From CAXBNB01 sp040222275 (GTDB lineage: Bacteria > Bacteroidota > Bacteroidia > Cytophagales > Cyclobacteriaceae): a DNA stretch of 64,000 nucleotides. Each line of letters starts with the position of its first letter. The first letter of the stretch is position 1. Positions 55,851-64,000 of this stretch are shown piece by piece. The stretch covers positions 62,001-126,000 of the forward strand of contig JAVKDJ010000099.1 of NCBI GenBank assembly GCA_040222275.1. The letters run 5' to 3'. Made by a program: the position numbers and the translations under genes. The notes beneath the pieces were generated by a model. It saw only the letters and a program-made list of their open reading frames with translations, had not been told where the DNA came from and did not search any database.

Positions 55851-56303
55851 ATGAAAATCAGAGAAGCCGTAAGAAACGACATATCATCCATTATCGAAAT
55901 GATGGCGCTGGACAAACTTGGCCAGTTTAGGGAAAAATTTGAAACTCCATTGCCTAACATTTATTATGATGCCTTCGACAAAATCAATGATGATGAAAAC
56001 CAGGAATTGGTGGTAGTCGAAAGCGACTCTCAAGAAATAATAGCAACCCTTCAACTGACGTTCATCCAATACCTCACCTATCAGGGTGGCGTAAGGGCAC
56101 AGATAGAAGCCGTACGGGTGAGGGACGATATGCGTGGCTCGGGCATTGGCCAAAAACTAATAAAATGGGCGATTGACAGGGCACGGGAGCGCAAGGCCCA
56201 TTTGGTGCAATTGACCAGCGACAAACAAAGACCCGAAGCGATTAGGTTTTATGAAAAACTTGGCTTCAAGGCCTCCCATGAAGGAATGAAATTGCACTTT
56301 TGA
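55851..56303 (+). CDS. GNAT-family N-acetyltransferase
   Basis: The 150-residue protein has the GNAT fold with the acetyl-CoA motif VRDDMRGSGIGQKLIKWAI and the C-terminal FYEKLGFKASHEGMK. The substrate is unknown. The gene is convergent with the membrane-protein gene, separated by 5 bases. Confidence 0.93.
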   Translation: MKIREAVRNDISSIIEMMALDKLGQFREKFETPLPNIYYDAFDKINDDENQELVVVESDSQEIIATLQLTFIQYLTYQGGVRAQIEAVRVRDDMRGSGIGQKLIKWAIDRARERKAHLVQLTSDKQRPEAIRFYEKLGFKASHEGMKLHF

Positions 56304-56308
56304 CCCTA

Positions 56309-56872
56309 CTACAAAGTGCTCTTATCTGTGGCTATATAAATCACAAATGCCAGTATCTGAATACTTAGGAACACTATGTGGGCTATTTTGCCCTTTATAT
56401 TAAATAAGATAAATGCAAGATAAACGGCCAACAGGCCAAAAAACTGGAGTTGGTCAGCAAGTGGCAGGTTGGAAATGAGAATGTTGTGCCAGATGCTGAC
56501 CAACACTGTCATCGCCCCAATGGAATACAGCCAACGCCATTGATCATCGAAATACAGGTTCATATCCGTATCAGAGCTCCTCAACCCCGTGGGAAACAGC
56601 AGCCGCGCCTGTATGAACAGCAATATGGGAAAAACCAACAGGCTCAATACCACCTGTAGCGTCCAGACGTCTATGATTTTAGAGTATTCGAAATTGATCC
56701 ACCATTCCTGAATATGCAGCATAAAAACGATGAAAATGTACATCGTATGGGGCACGCTCAACCTGATGGCCTTCCAATGCGACACGATATCAGCAATACC
56801 TGTGAGGATTTGGGCGATACCCAGCCCAAGGATCAATGAGGTGAGTACTACTACATATTCAAATGGTTCCAT
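56309..56872 (-). CDS. Hypothetical integral membrane protein
   Basis: The 187-residue product has about five or six transmembrane helices, for example VLTSLILGLGIAQILTG at the N-terminus and FGLLAVYLAFILFNI near the C-terminus. No family was recognised. Nothing in the neighbouring genes suggests a role. Confidence 0.7.
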   Translation of the reverse strand: MEPFEYVVVLTSLILGLGIAQILTGIADIVSHWKAIRLSVPHTMYIFIVFMLHIQEWWINFEYSKIIDVWTLQVVLSLLVFPILLFIQARLLFPTGLRSSDTDMNLYFDDQWRWLYSIGAMTVLVSIWHNILISNLPLADQLQFFGLLAVYLAFILFNIKGKIAHIVFLSIQILAFVIYIATDKSTL

Positions 56873-56938
56873 TGGGGAAAATTAATGAACAATCATCAAT
56901 CCCACTTCTTCAAAGGTCGATAATTCGTTAGGTCTGAA

Positions 56939-57979
56939 TTAAAATATGAAAGGGACAGGACATTTCAGCTCCCTGACATCCCTGGAAGGTTTTCGCGGAC
57001 TACCCGCTTTGAAGGTGTAGGTGATGGAAATCTCATGGGCACCTCCACTTCCTATTCCCAATTTGGACAGGGTATAGTCAAAACTGTAGCCCATTGTCAT
57101 TTTGTTCTTCGTCAGTCCCATCATAAAGATCACAGATTCGGTATTCCCCCCTCCGCCTTCGGGAGACTTCAGTGGTATACCGCGGTACCAAAGTCCGAAG
57201 ATTACAGGCGACATGGTAAAGTACATACCCAAATCCAATTGGTCGAAATCGCCCTGCGACCGGTAGTTAAAAGTTGGGGACAAGGTCCTCTCAGCACCAG
57301 CAGCAGTTTTGCCCTTGCTCATAAATCCTGACTTCAGGGGTATCCTGTACCCACCATGCACGGATACTTTCCTTGGGAGTGGGCTTTCATTGTCAAGAAA
57401 GGACTGGTTGGGTTCCCTGATATGATGGGCAGCAACTCCAATCCACATGTTTTTCGAATACCACATACCACCCAATGCAATGTCCACATAGCTCACGTTC
57501 GAGCCGGTGTTGAATTGCTCCGCACTGATCGGGTTGATCAGCCCAGTATTGTCAAATTGGTCCCCAAAAGTAAGTTTGTCAAAATTCAAATCCCGGGTGG
57601 TATATGAGACCTGAAACGCAGGACGGAATATCCATTTGTAATTCAAATTGACCTGATAGGCATACTGCAAGCCCAATTCCGTTGAGGAGAGCCCCACCAG
57701 GCCTTCCGTGTCTTTGGTCACTATCAGCCCGAGGCTGCTGTTTTTTTCATCAAAATTATAATCAATGTATGCTGAAAACGTCTCAAAGCTTGCCTCTATA
57801 GATGGCCATTGGTTGCGATAGTTGATCCCAGCACGCCCCATCTGATTGATCCCTGCCAGGGCAGGGTTTAGGAATAAGGGTGCGGCATAGTATTGGGAAA
57901 ACTGAGGGTCTTGGGCCTTTGACTTGTTATTCACCAACAATAAAGATATGCAAAAAAAGATAATAAGATATTTACGCAT
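56939..57979 (-). CDS. PorP/SprF-family type IX secretion outer-membrane protein
   Basis: The 346-residue protein starts at 57979 with a signal peptide (YLIIFFCISLLLVNNKSKAQ). It continues DPQFSQYYAAPLFLNPALAG, the hallmark of PorP/SprF. The rest is a beta-barrel ending in EISITYTFKAG. Such proteins anchor or export large type B CTD proteins. It is divergent from the 1,740-residue CHU_C protein, the usual pairing. The longer ORF to 58039 has no signal and is rejected. Confidence 0.92.
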   Translation of the reverse strand: MRKYLIIFFCISLLLVNNKSKAQDPQFSQYYAAPLFLNPALAGINQMGRAGINYRNQWPSIEASFETFSAYIDYNFDEKNSSLGLIVTKDTEGLVGLSSTELGLQYAYQVNLNYKWIFRPAFQVSYTTRDLNFDKLTFGDQFDNTGLINPISAEQFNTGSNVSYVDIALGGMWYSKNMWIGVAAHHIREPNQSFLDNESPLPRKVSVHGGYRIPLKSGFMSKGKTAAGAERTLSPTFNYRSQGDFDQLDLGMYFTMSPVIFGLWYRGIPLKSPEGGGGNTESVIFMMGLTKNKMTMGYSFDYTLSKLGIGSGGAHEISITYTFKAGSPRKPSRDVRELKCPVPFIF

Positions 57980-58188
57980 TGAGGTCAATTTCAAAGCTCC
58001 AAAATTAAAGTCGGTGCAAATTATACAATAATGTTTCAATTTAGAAATGATTTAAATTTTGTTGCCAGCGAGGTATAGAAATTATTATTTTGAGCGTTTG
58101 TTATGTTAATTGATTTATTTTTAAGCCTCCGTTTGATTGGCTACATAATAATCAACAGACAATCAAAAATTTTGTAACCCTTATCAGA

Positions 58189-61100
58189 ATGATGAACGAA
58201 CGTATGTGTAAAAAATTAATTTTCAGCACTTTTTTTTTCATAACAGGGTTTTGTCTTCAGTATTCCCAGGCCCAAAACCTGGCCGGGTACAACTGGCTGT
58301 TTGGTAATTCCGATAGGGTAATTATTTTCAACAAAGGTACCAATCAGCCTCAGATAGACAGCATACAATTCACTCCATTTGGCACGGGGGGAAGTGCAGT
58401 TATTTCCGATCCCCTCACTGCGGATATACTTTTCTATTCGGATGGCAATAATGTATATGACACCAACCACGAGTTGCTCCCAAATGGAGCGGGGTTGGAA
58501 GCCGACCCAGCCATCAACAGGGCAGCAGCCGTGATTCCGTTTACTTTCATGGATGGCCGCTATTTATTGTTCACAAACCCAGGGAGCACAGGCTCCAATG
58601 AGATCGTATATTCGGTTATTGACAAAAACCTGATGGGCAATGCCAATATAGGACTTGGGGAACCTGCCCGCGGGGATATTGCAGCCAAAAATGTGCCCTC
58701 CGGCCTTACCAACCCATCGGATGGGATGATCACCATAGAAGGAGCGGCTGACAACCAACACTGGCTCATCACCAACGACCGGACTACCTTCGAATATAAA
58801 GTTCTGGAGGTAAATGATGGCATACCCAATATAGGTGGCATCCAGACCTTTGATCTAAGCACCCCATCAGTTCCGGGTTTTGTGGCTTCATCATTTGCCT
58901 ACAATGCCGATTCACTTTTGTTGGCGGTTGCCCCAAAAGACCAAAACCGCAACATCATCCTGCTTGATTTCGACCCGACGACAGGAGCCTTGTCATTAAA
59001 CTCACAAATACTCAACACAGGCAATACTGATTTTGCCACAGAGGCCATATACGACCTGGAATGGTCTGGCAATGGCAGTAAACTTTATTTTTCCAGGCAT
59101 GGAACCACCGCAGGAACTAATGGAAACCTGTACCAATTCGCCCTGGACGACAGTTTGATGAGTGTCAACCCCATTTTGGCCAGTCCGGTTTTCAGGAGTT
59201 ATGGTGTACAAAGAGGGCCAGACAGAAGAATTTATCACCTCTACCAGCTCAACAGCACCTCCGACATAGAGGTAGGACGGATCAACCAGGCAGACAGCTT
59301 GTTTAGCGCAGACAGTGCCCGGTTCAATGTGTTCTACGACAGTCTGGCCTTTGGCAACCAAAATTTTGCAGGGACACAGTTTCCCGCGTTTCCAGCACCC
59401 AATTTCGAGATGTTCGATATAGTCGACTTTGTTTATGCTGATACCTGTGCGGAATCCACCACCAAGTTTTTTCCGTTCGTTACCCCGTCTCCCCAGCGCT
59501 ATCAGTGGGATTTCGGTGACGGGCAAAGCTCAAATGCCCACAGCCCCATTCATATTTACCAGGCTCCCGGCACCTACCCGGTTACACTCAATGTATTTTC
59601 TAATGGCGTCAATGAATCCGTCACAAAGAACGTGACCATCACCCAAAACGACCTGATGGTGGACCTGGGCGCGGATACTATTATTTGTGCTGGGGAAACC
59701 CTTTTGCTAGACGCTGGGCCAGGTGGGGTTTCTTATGCGTGGAATACCCTGGAATCTACCCAAACCATTACCATAGACACCACGGGCTACTACTGGGTAA
59801 ATGTAGTAAGTGCGGCTACTGGTTGTTCCACTTATGATCAAATCCAGGTAACTACCTATGGGGACGACACGCAAAAGAATAACCAGTGGTATTTTGGGGA
59901 AATGGCTGGAATCGACTTTAACGATGGGGCAACACCTATAACGGATGACAACCTCATGACTTCCCCTGTAGCGGCATCCTCCATATCTGATGCCAATGGG
60001 GAGTTGCTCTTTTATACCAATGGCGTCTCGGTCTGGAACCGTGAGCATGAGCTCATGGTAAATGGAAACGACATTGGGGGGGACAGTACTTCGGTGCAGG
60101 GCGCCATGATTGTCCCTTTACCTGGAGACAGTACCATATTTTATGTTTTCACTACCGACCCTGTCTGGGGCGACTATTCCTATGATGTAAAATATGCCAT
60201 GGTGGATATCAAAAAAGACACAGCCCGTGGTGAGGTGATTTTTAAAGACCGGCCACTTTTTACCAACAGTACGGAACGCATGACCGCCACTGCAGTGGGC
60301 AGCACTGTCATCTGGCTCATCACCCATGAGTACGGCAACAATGTATTCCGGGCTTATCCCATTACAGCAGATGGTATTGGTGCCCCTATAATATCAGCGG
60401 CAGGATCGGTCCATAAATTTAGTGAGGAAAGAAACGGTACAGCTTCTATGAAAGTTGATCCCGGAGGAAGGCGTATTGCAGTCGCACTTCAGGACGAAAT
60501 TGACAATTTTGTCGAGCTGTTTACCTTCACCGATAGCACAGGGATGGTGGATGATTTTATACAAATAGACATCATGGAGCCACTCCCTTCCCTGGCCTAT
60601 AGTGTGGAGTTTTCATCCAGCCTACAGCGGCTCTATGTCACTGCCAATGGCAACAACTCTAAACTGCTCCAATATGACCTGGACAGCATCAACGCCCCGA
60701 CAGCCAAAGTGGATATTGAAGCCACTAAATTTGAACTGGGAAATTCGTCCGAAGCTTTTGGCACCATACAGACCGGTTCGGATGGCATCATTTACATGGC
60801 CGTAGAAAATTCGAACACCCTGGGTACCATCAACAACCCCAATGGTGACGACATGAATGCCTCGTTTATCGAGACGGGGTTTGACCTGGCAGGCAGGACG
60901 AGTAGGCTTGGCTTACCAAACTTTGTGCAAACGGTGGTCAATCCCCCCAATTCACCAGGGATAACCTATAGCAATACCTGTATAGGCCAGCCCACAGTGT
61001 TTACAGCCAGCACCACCTCCAGCATAGATGTAGTGTTCTGGACTTTCGGGGATGGAACCAGTTCTGATTCCACCACAGTGAACCACACCTACAATGAAGT

Positions 61101-63411
61101 AGGGGTTTATGATGTCAGTTTGAATATGACCAACCGTTGCGGACTGGACACCACCTTCTTTGCACAGGTAGAAATTTTCGCTACACCGCCGAACCCAGAT
61201 GTGCCGCTGGCCACTACGCTCTGTAATGGTCCGGTCACTTTAGCTGCCTGGCCAAGGGATACCACATTTACCTATACCTGGTCCACCGGCGACACGACCA
61301 GGGTGATCACAGTGGATCGTAGGAGCACCATCGATGTATTCCTGACCAATGCCGAGGGATGTAGCTCAGAAACAGTCCAGGTATTGGTGGACGACACCAG
61401 GCCTGTGGTGAACCTGGGGCCTGACCTGGTCGTCTGTCAGGATGAATTTGTACAGGATTTTGATGGTCAAAATCCTGGATCAGCCTATTCCTGGTTTATT
61501 GATGGCGTCAACAATGGCAATACGCTGCGTACGCAAATGATTGACACTTCTGTCCCGGGCACGTATGTCTATCGGCTGGAAGTGGAAGATGTGTTTGCCT
61601 GTGTCGGGCGGGACAGTGTAATGATCAATGTGATCGAATCCCCTGTTTTCACCTCCAGTGCCCAGGACACGCAAGGGTGCGGCACCAGCGATGGGGTGAT
61701 CGAACTCAACATCACCAGCTCTGGCAGCTATACCTATGAACTCAACGGGCCGGTAATAGTGGGTGCCACTTCAGTGAATGGGCCAACCGGTGGCCCTGTT
61801 GTGGTGAGCAATGCGCTGAGTGCTGGAAATTACCAATTGCGGGTAAACAATACAGTTTCGGGATGTACCACTTTCCAGGCTCTGGCCGTCGGGGAACCAG
61901 CAGGTTTTACCATTACCCCTACCCCTTTGCCCGCCTGTGGCAATGACGGGGATATTGAAATAGCTTTGTCCAGTCCGTTTTCTGTGAGGTACGAATTATT
62001 TGATAGCAATGGGGGAACTGCCCGCCTGGTCAATGTTGGCAATACCTCCAATTTTACTATCGACGATTTACCTACAGACACATACAGCATAGAAGTGATA
62101 GATAATGGGTCGGGGTGTATCCAAACAGCTACTAATATAGTACTCAATGAAAACCCGCTTGCTGCGTTTACAGTCACACCCCAAAATATCTGCGGGGAAT
62201 CAGGTGATGTCTCTATTTTTGCGGACAGCAACAACCCATCTACGGTGAGCTATGCCTGGACAGGCCCAAATTCGGGCAGCATAAATGGCAGCAATATAGG
62301 CGAAACAGTCAACGTGGGTGATGGAGGTACCTATACGGTGATTTCTTCAGACTCTGCCCCTAATGGGCTTTGCCCCCAAACATCGGATTTTGAGGTAACA
62401 CAAACAGACGACCCCATGGTGGTAATTACCACGACCGGGGATAACTGTACCGGCCAACTGACTTTGGTGGCCAGTGTGAGCAATGGTAGCGGGGGCAACC
62501 TGGGCTATCAATGGGGCGATGGTTCCAATTCATCGCAGCTGGTGGTAACCTCAACAGGCAACTATGAAGTAACGGTGCTTGACCAGGGAACGGGCTGCCA
62601 GGGAACAGGAAATATCGATGTAGAAGTATTCAATGAAATCACCGTATTCATCCGGTCCGAACCCAATTGTGACGACAACTCGGAGGTGCTACTGACAGCC
62701 ATTGCCAATATTACCGAGGATGTGACCTTCGAATGGACAGACCCTTTTGGCGACATACTACCCAATACTGGTGCAGTAGTTTCTGCCAGAACGAGCGGCA
62801 ATTACAGCGTAACCGTGGCAGGTGTAAACAACAATTGCTCTGCCACTGACGATATCGATGTACTCATTATCCCCATTACGGATGATCAATTGCTATTGGC
62901 CACTCGTGAAGATTTTTGCAGTGCAGACCCGGACCCGGCCAATAATGTTATCATTCTCGATCCCGGGCAATTTTCCTCCTATGAATGGAGGATTCTCAAC
63001 GAAGATCCAATTTTAGGGACTGAAAGGCTTTTCACTGTTATGGATGCAGGGGTATATGAGGTCACCCTCAGCAATGGCCTGACCTGTATTCGGGATATTG
63101 TGGAGATCATAGACGATTGTGACCCGTTGATATTTGCGCCAAATGCTTTCACACCCGACAGCAGCAGTGGCCTGAACGACTTCTTTACTGTATTTCCTAA
63201 CCCCTATGTGACGGACTTTGAAATTTTTATATTTTCCCGACAAGGCGAGCTGGTCTTTCAATCCAACAAGCTCGACTTTCAGTGGGACGGTACTTACAGG
63301 GGCAGCTTGCTACAGGTCGGTACCTATGCCTATGTGATGCGGTACAAAAGTACCCTGGACTTGGAAGGCCGCATCATCGAGCAACATGGAGGGGTGATGT
63401 TGCTAAGGTAA
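58189..63411 (+). CDS. Giant secreted protein with PKD domains and type B (CHU_C) sorting domain
   Basis: The 1,740-residue protein has a signal peptide (IFSTFFFITGFCLQYSQAQ). A beta-propeller-like module begins at about residue 30 (YNWLFGNSDRVI). A PKD domain lies at about 424-484 (YQWDFGDGQSS). A second copy of the propeller-like module begins near 563 (NQWYFGEMAGIDFNDG), followed by a second PKD at about 923-994. Several Ig-like/SprB-type repeats fill 1,150-1,600. A C-terminal CHU_C domain (about 1,646-1,740; FAPNAFTPDSSSGLNDFF, VFPNPYV) targets it to the type IX secretion system. With the divergent PorP/SprF gene it should be exported to the surface, probably as an adhesin or gliding-related protein. 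Confidence 0.92.
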   Translation: MMNERMCKKLIFSTFFFITGFCLQYSQAQNLAGYNWLFGNSDRVIIFNKGTNQPQIDSIQFTPFGTGGSAVISDPLTADILFYSDGNNVYDTNHELLPNGAGLEADPAINRAAAVIPFTFMDGRYLLFTNPGSTGSNEIVYSVIDKNLMGNANIGLGEPARGDIAAKNVPSGLTNPSDGMITIEGAADNQHWLITNDRTTFEYKVLEVNDGIPNIGGIQTFDLSTPSVPGFVASSFAYNADSLLLAVAPKDQNRNIILLDFDPTTGALSLNSQILNTGNTDFATEAIYDLEWSGNGSKLYFSRHGTTAGTNGNLYQFALDDSLMSVNPILASPVFRSYGVQRGPDRRIYHLYQLNSTSDIEVGRINQADSLFSADSARFNVFYDSLAFGNQNFAGTQFPAFPAPNFEMFDIVDFVYADTCAESTTKFFPFVTPSPQRYQWDFGDGQSSNAHSPIHIYQAPGTYPVTLNVFSNGVNESVTKNVTITQNDLMVDLGADTIICAGETLLLDAGPGGVSYAWNTLESTQTITIDTTGYYWVNVVSAATGCSTYDQIQVTTYGDDTQKNNQWYFGEMAGIDFNDGATPITDDNLMTSPVAASSISDANGELLFYTNGVSVWNREHELMVNGNDIGGDSTSVQGAMIVPLPGDSTIFYVFTTDPVWGDYSYDVKYAMVDIKKDTARGEVIFKDRPLFTNSTERMTATAVGSTVIWLITHEYGNNVFRAYPITADGIGAPIISAAGSVHKFSEERNGTASMKVDPGGRRIAVALQDEIDNFVELFTFTDSTGMVDDFIQIDIMEPLPSLAYSVEFSSSLQRLYVTANGNNSKLLQYDLDSINAPTAKVDIEATKFELGNSSEAFGTIQTGSDGIIYMAVENSNTLGTINNPNGDDMNASFIETGFDLAGRTSRLGLPNFVQTVVNPPNSPGITYSNTCIGQPTVFTASTTSSIDVVFWTFGDGTSSDSTTVNHTYNEVGVYDVSLNMTNRCGLDTTFFAQVEIFATPPNPDVPLATTLCNGPVTLAAWPRDTTFTYTWSTGDTTRVITVDRRSTIDVFLTNAEGCSSETVQVLVDDTRPVVNLGPDLVVCQDEFVQDFDGQNPGSAYSWFIDGVNNGNTLRTQMIDTSVPGTYVYRLEVEDVFACVGRDSVMINVIESPVFTSSAQDTQGCGTSDGVIELNITSSGSYTYELNGPVIVGATSVNGPTGGPVVVSNALSAGNYQLRVNNTVSGCTTFQALAVGEPAGFTITPTPLPACGNDGDIEIALSSPFSVRYELFDSNGGTARLVNVGNTSNFTIDDLPTDTYSIEVIDNGSGCIQTATNIVLNENPLAAFTVTPQNICGESGDVSIFADSNNPSTVSYAWTGPNSGSINGSNIGETVNVGDGGTYTVISSDSAPNGLCPQTSDFEVTQTDDPMVVITTTGDNCTGQLTLVASVSNGSGGNLGYQWGDGSNSSQLVVTSTGNYEVTVLDQGTGCQGTGNIDVEVFNEITVFIRSEPNCDDNSEVLLTAIANITEDVTFEWTDPFGDILPNTGAVVSARTSGNYSVTVAGVNNNCSATDDIDVLIIPITDDQLLLATREDFCSADPDPANNVIILDPGQFSSYEWRILNEDPILGTERLFTVMDAGVYEVTLSNGLTCIRDIVEIIDDCDPLIFAPNAFTPDSSSGLNDFFTVFPNPYVTDFEIFIFSRQGELVFQSNKLDFQWDGTYRGSLLQVGTYAYVMRYKSTLDLEGRIIEQHGGVMLLR

Positions 63412-63459
63412 ATTGCAGGATCAGAAGTTAAATTCGGCCTCACAAGAATCTGGTTGAAA

Positions 63460-63490
63460 GCTTTACTAAACCTTCAAGGTTTGGTAAAGC
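63460..63490. terminator. Fifteen-pair hairpin after the giant gene
   Basis: GCTTTACTAAACCTT (63460-63474) pairs with AAGGTTTGGTAAAGC (63476-63490), one G-T wobble and otherwise perfect. No T-run follows, so it may be a terminator without a U-tract or an mRNA-stabilising structure. Confidence 0.6.
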
Positions 63491-63695
63491 ACAGCTGAAC
63501 CTTGGCTAATTCACTTTTTATCTAAGCATTGGTCTAAAAGTAGCCACCTGAAAGGTAGTGCTCGCAAAAAACCTGAGAGGATAGTAACTTTACTTCAGGA
63601 ATATTATTAAAATGGATATTGGCTGGCAGGGAAATTGATTGTTTTACGATAGATTGCCAATAGCTATAAAGTTTAACACTTTGATTTTATTAACA

Positions 63696-64000
63696 ATGAA
63701 AAAAAGAATTTATTCAGTGGTATTGTTGACAATGATATCACTATCCATTACCTCATTTAATTCTATCAATAAACCTTTTTTACCGACTGTTTTAAAAGTA
63801 ACTGTGCTGGACAAACTGGGAAATACTGTTGAAGGTGCTTCGGTGAGCCTTTATGAAAGTGAAGATGCTTACTTTGAAGAAAAAGAACCTATGAGAAAAG
63901 CCCAAAAAACGGACGAAAAAGGGAGGACCACCTTCAAAAAGCTAGACCCCATTCAGTACTACATCCACGCCGAAAAAGGTGACAAAGACAATACACGTGA
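63696..64000 (+). CDS. Secreted protein, truncated at the window edge
   Basis: The first 101 codons are visible. The protein starts MKKRIYSVVLLTMISLSITS, a signal peptide, and then has a carboxypeptidase-regulatory-like/Cna-B-type beta-sandwich (VTVLDKLGNTVEGASVSLYE, DEKGRTTFKKLDPIQYYIHA). This domain is common at the start of secreted and TonB-linked proteins of the phylum. The remainder is outside the window, so neither length nor function can be given. It lies 284 bases after the giant CHU_C gene. Confidence 0.75.
   Translation, partial: MKKRIYSVVLLTMISLSITSFNSINKPFLPTVLKVTVLDKLGNTVEGASVSLYESEDAYFEEKEPMRKAQKTDEKGRTTFKKLDPIQYYIHAEKGDKDNTR

Noticed and set aside
1..64000. CRISPR array, rRNA operon, prophage, insertion sequence with transposase
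   Set aside because: No regular repeat-spacer pattern, rRNA-like sequence, phage module or transposase was seen on either strand.

Overview
The window looks like a chromosome segment of a Cytophagales-type member of the Bacteroidota. The signs are a SusC/SusD pair, a type IX secretion PorP/SprF protein beside a very large protein with a CHU_C-type C-terminal sorting domain, TAnnTTTG-type promoter elements, almost no Shine-Dalgarno sequences, the gene order spoT-fur-STAS-purA, and many secreted lipoproteins. No plasmid or phage backbone, rRNA operon or CRISPR array was seen; there is one tRNA gene. The genus cannot be fixed from this sequence.

Layout. 1-8950 is mostly accessory. It holds a secreted TPR protein, a gene-poor stretch with a 357-bp element bounded by imperfect inverted ends, and a decayed CHAT-domain relic. 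metG is an island of housekeeping, followed on its strand by a coupled small membrane ORF that breaks at an A8 tract. Then comes an AT-rich three-gene operon encoding a BCS1-like AAA+ ATPase, a PD-(D/E)XK nuclease and a WYL regulator. It is the best candidate here for an undescribed, probably defensive, system. 8954-20414 is core: a small membrane protein, purA, an STAS protein, a Fur-family regulator lacking its usual zinc cysteines, spoT, tRNA-Leu(TAG), tig-clpP-clpX, lpxB, queD/PTPS and hldD. 20541-28660 is an outer-membrane uptake locus, susC-susD followed by a large FG-GAP/ASPIC-UnbV gene split by one in-frame TGA. 29350-34589 is the operon lepA-folD-queE-OmpA/TPR protein.

34887-39208 carries a DUF4924 gene and an arsenosugar biosynthesis cluster (DUF2064 glycosyltransferase, AhpD-like protein, ArsS, ArsM). 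A four-helix-bundle (S23/IVP) gene framed by 27-bp imperfect inverted repeats sits between arsS and arsM. 39297-42640 is again accessory: a membrane-anchored unknown gene between perfect 12-bp inverted repeats, a multiply broken AlbA_2/Schlafen-type regulator pseudogene, a CoA-binding protein and a UPF0175/PIN (DUF3368) toxin-antitoxin pair. 42794-56872 is a mixture of metabolic, envelope and stress genes: an FAD oxidoreductase, a YwqK/MORN-like repeat protein, a glutaryl-CoA-type dehydrogenase, MsrA, a potassium channel, a GHL10-like lipoprotein, NlpE, a pentapeptide protein, an AraC regulator, an SRPBCC protein, a DUF1330-like lipoprotein, a desaturase, a GNAT and a membrane protein. 56939-63411 is a divergent type IX secretion pair, and a truncated secreted protein runs off the right edge.

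Several ORFs fit family alignments only if they start at TTG (tig, the DUF2064 protein, the FAD oxidoreductase and the YwqK-like protein). Starts given here are chosen on family alignment, signal peptide or spacing and differ from the longest ORF where stated. All functional calls come from reading the sequence; no database search was run.
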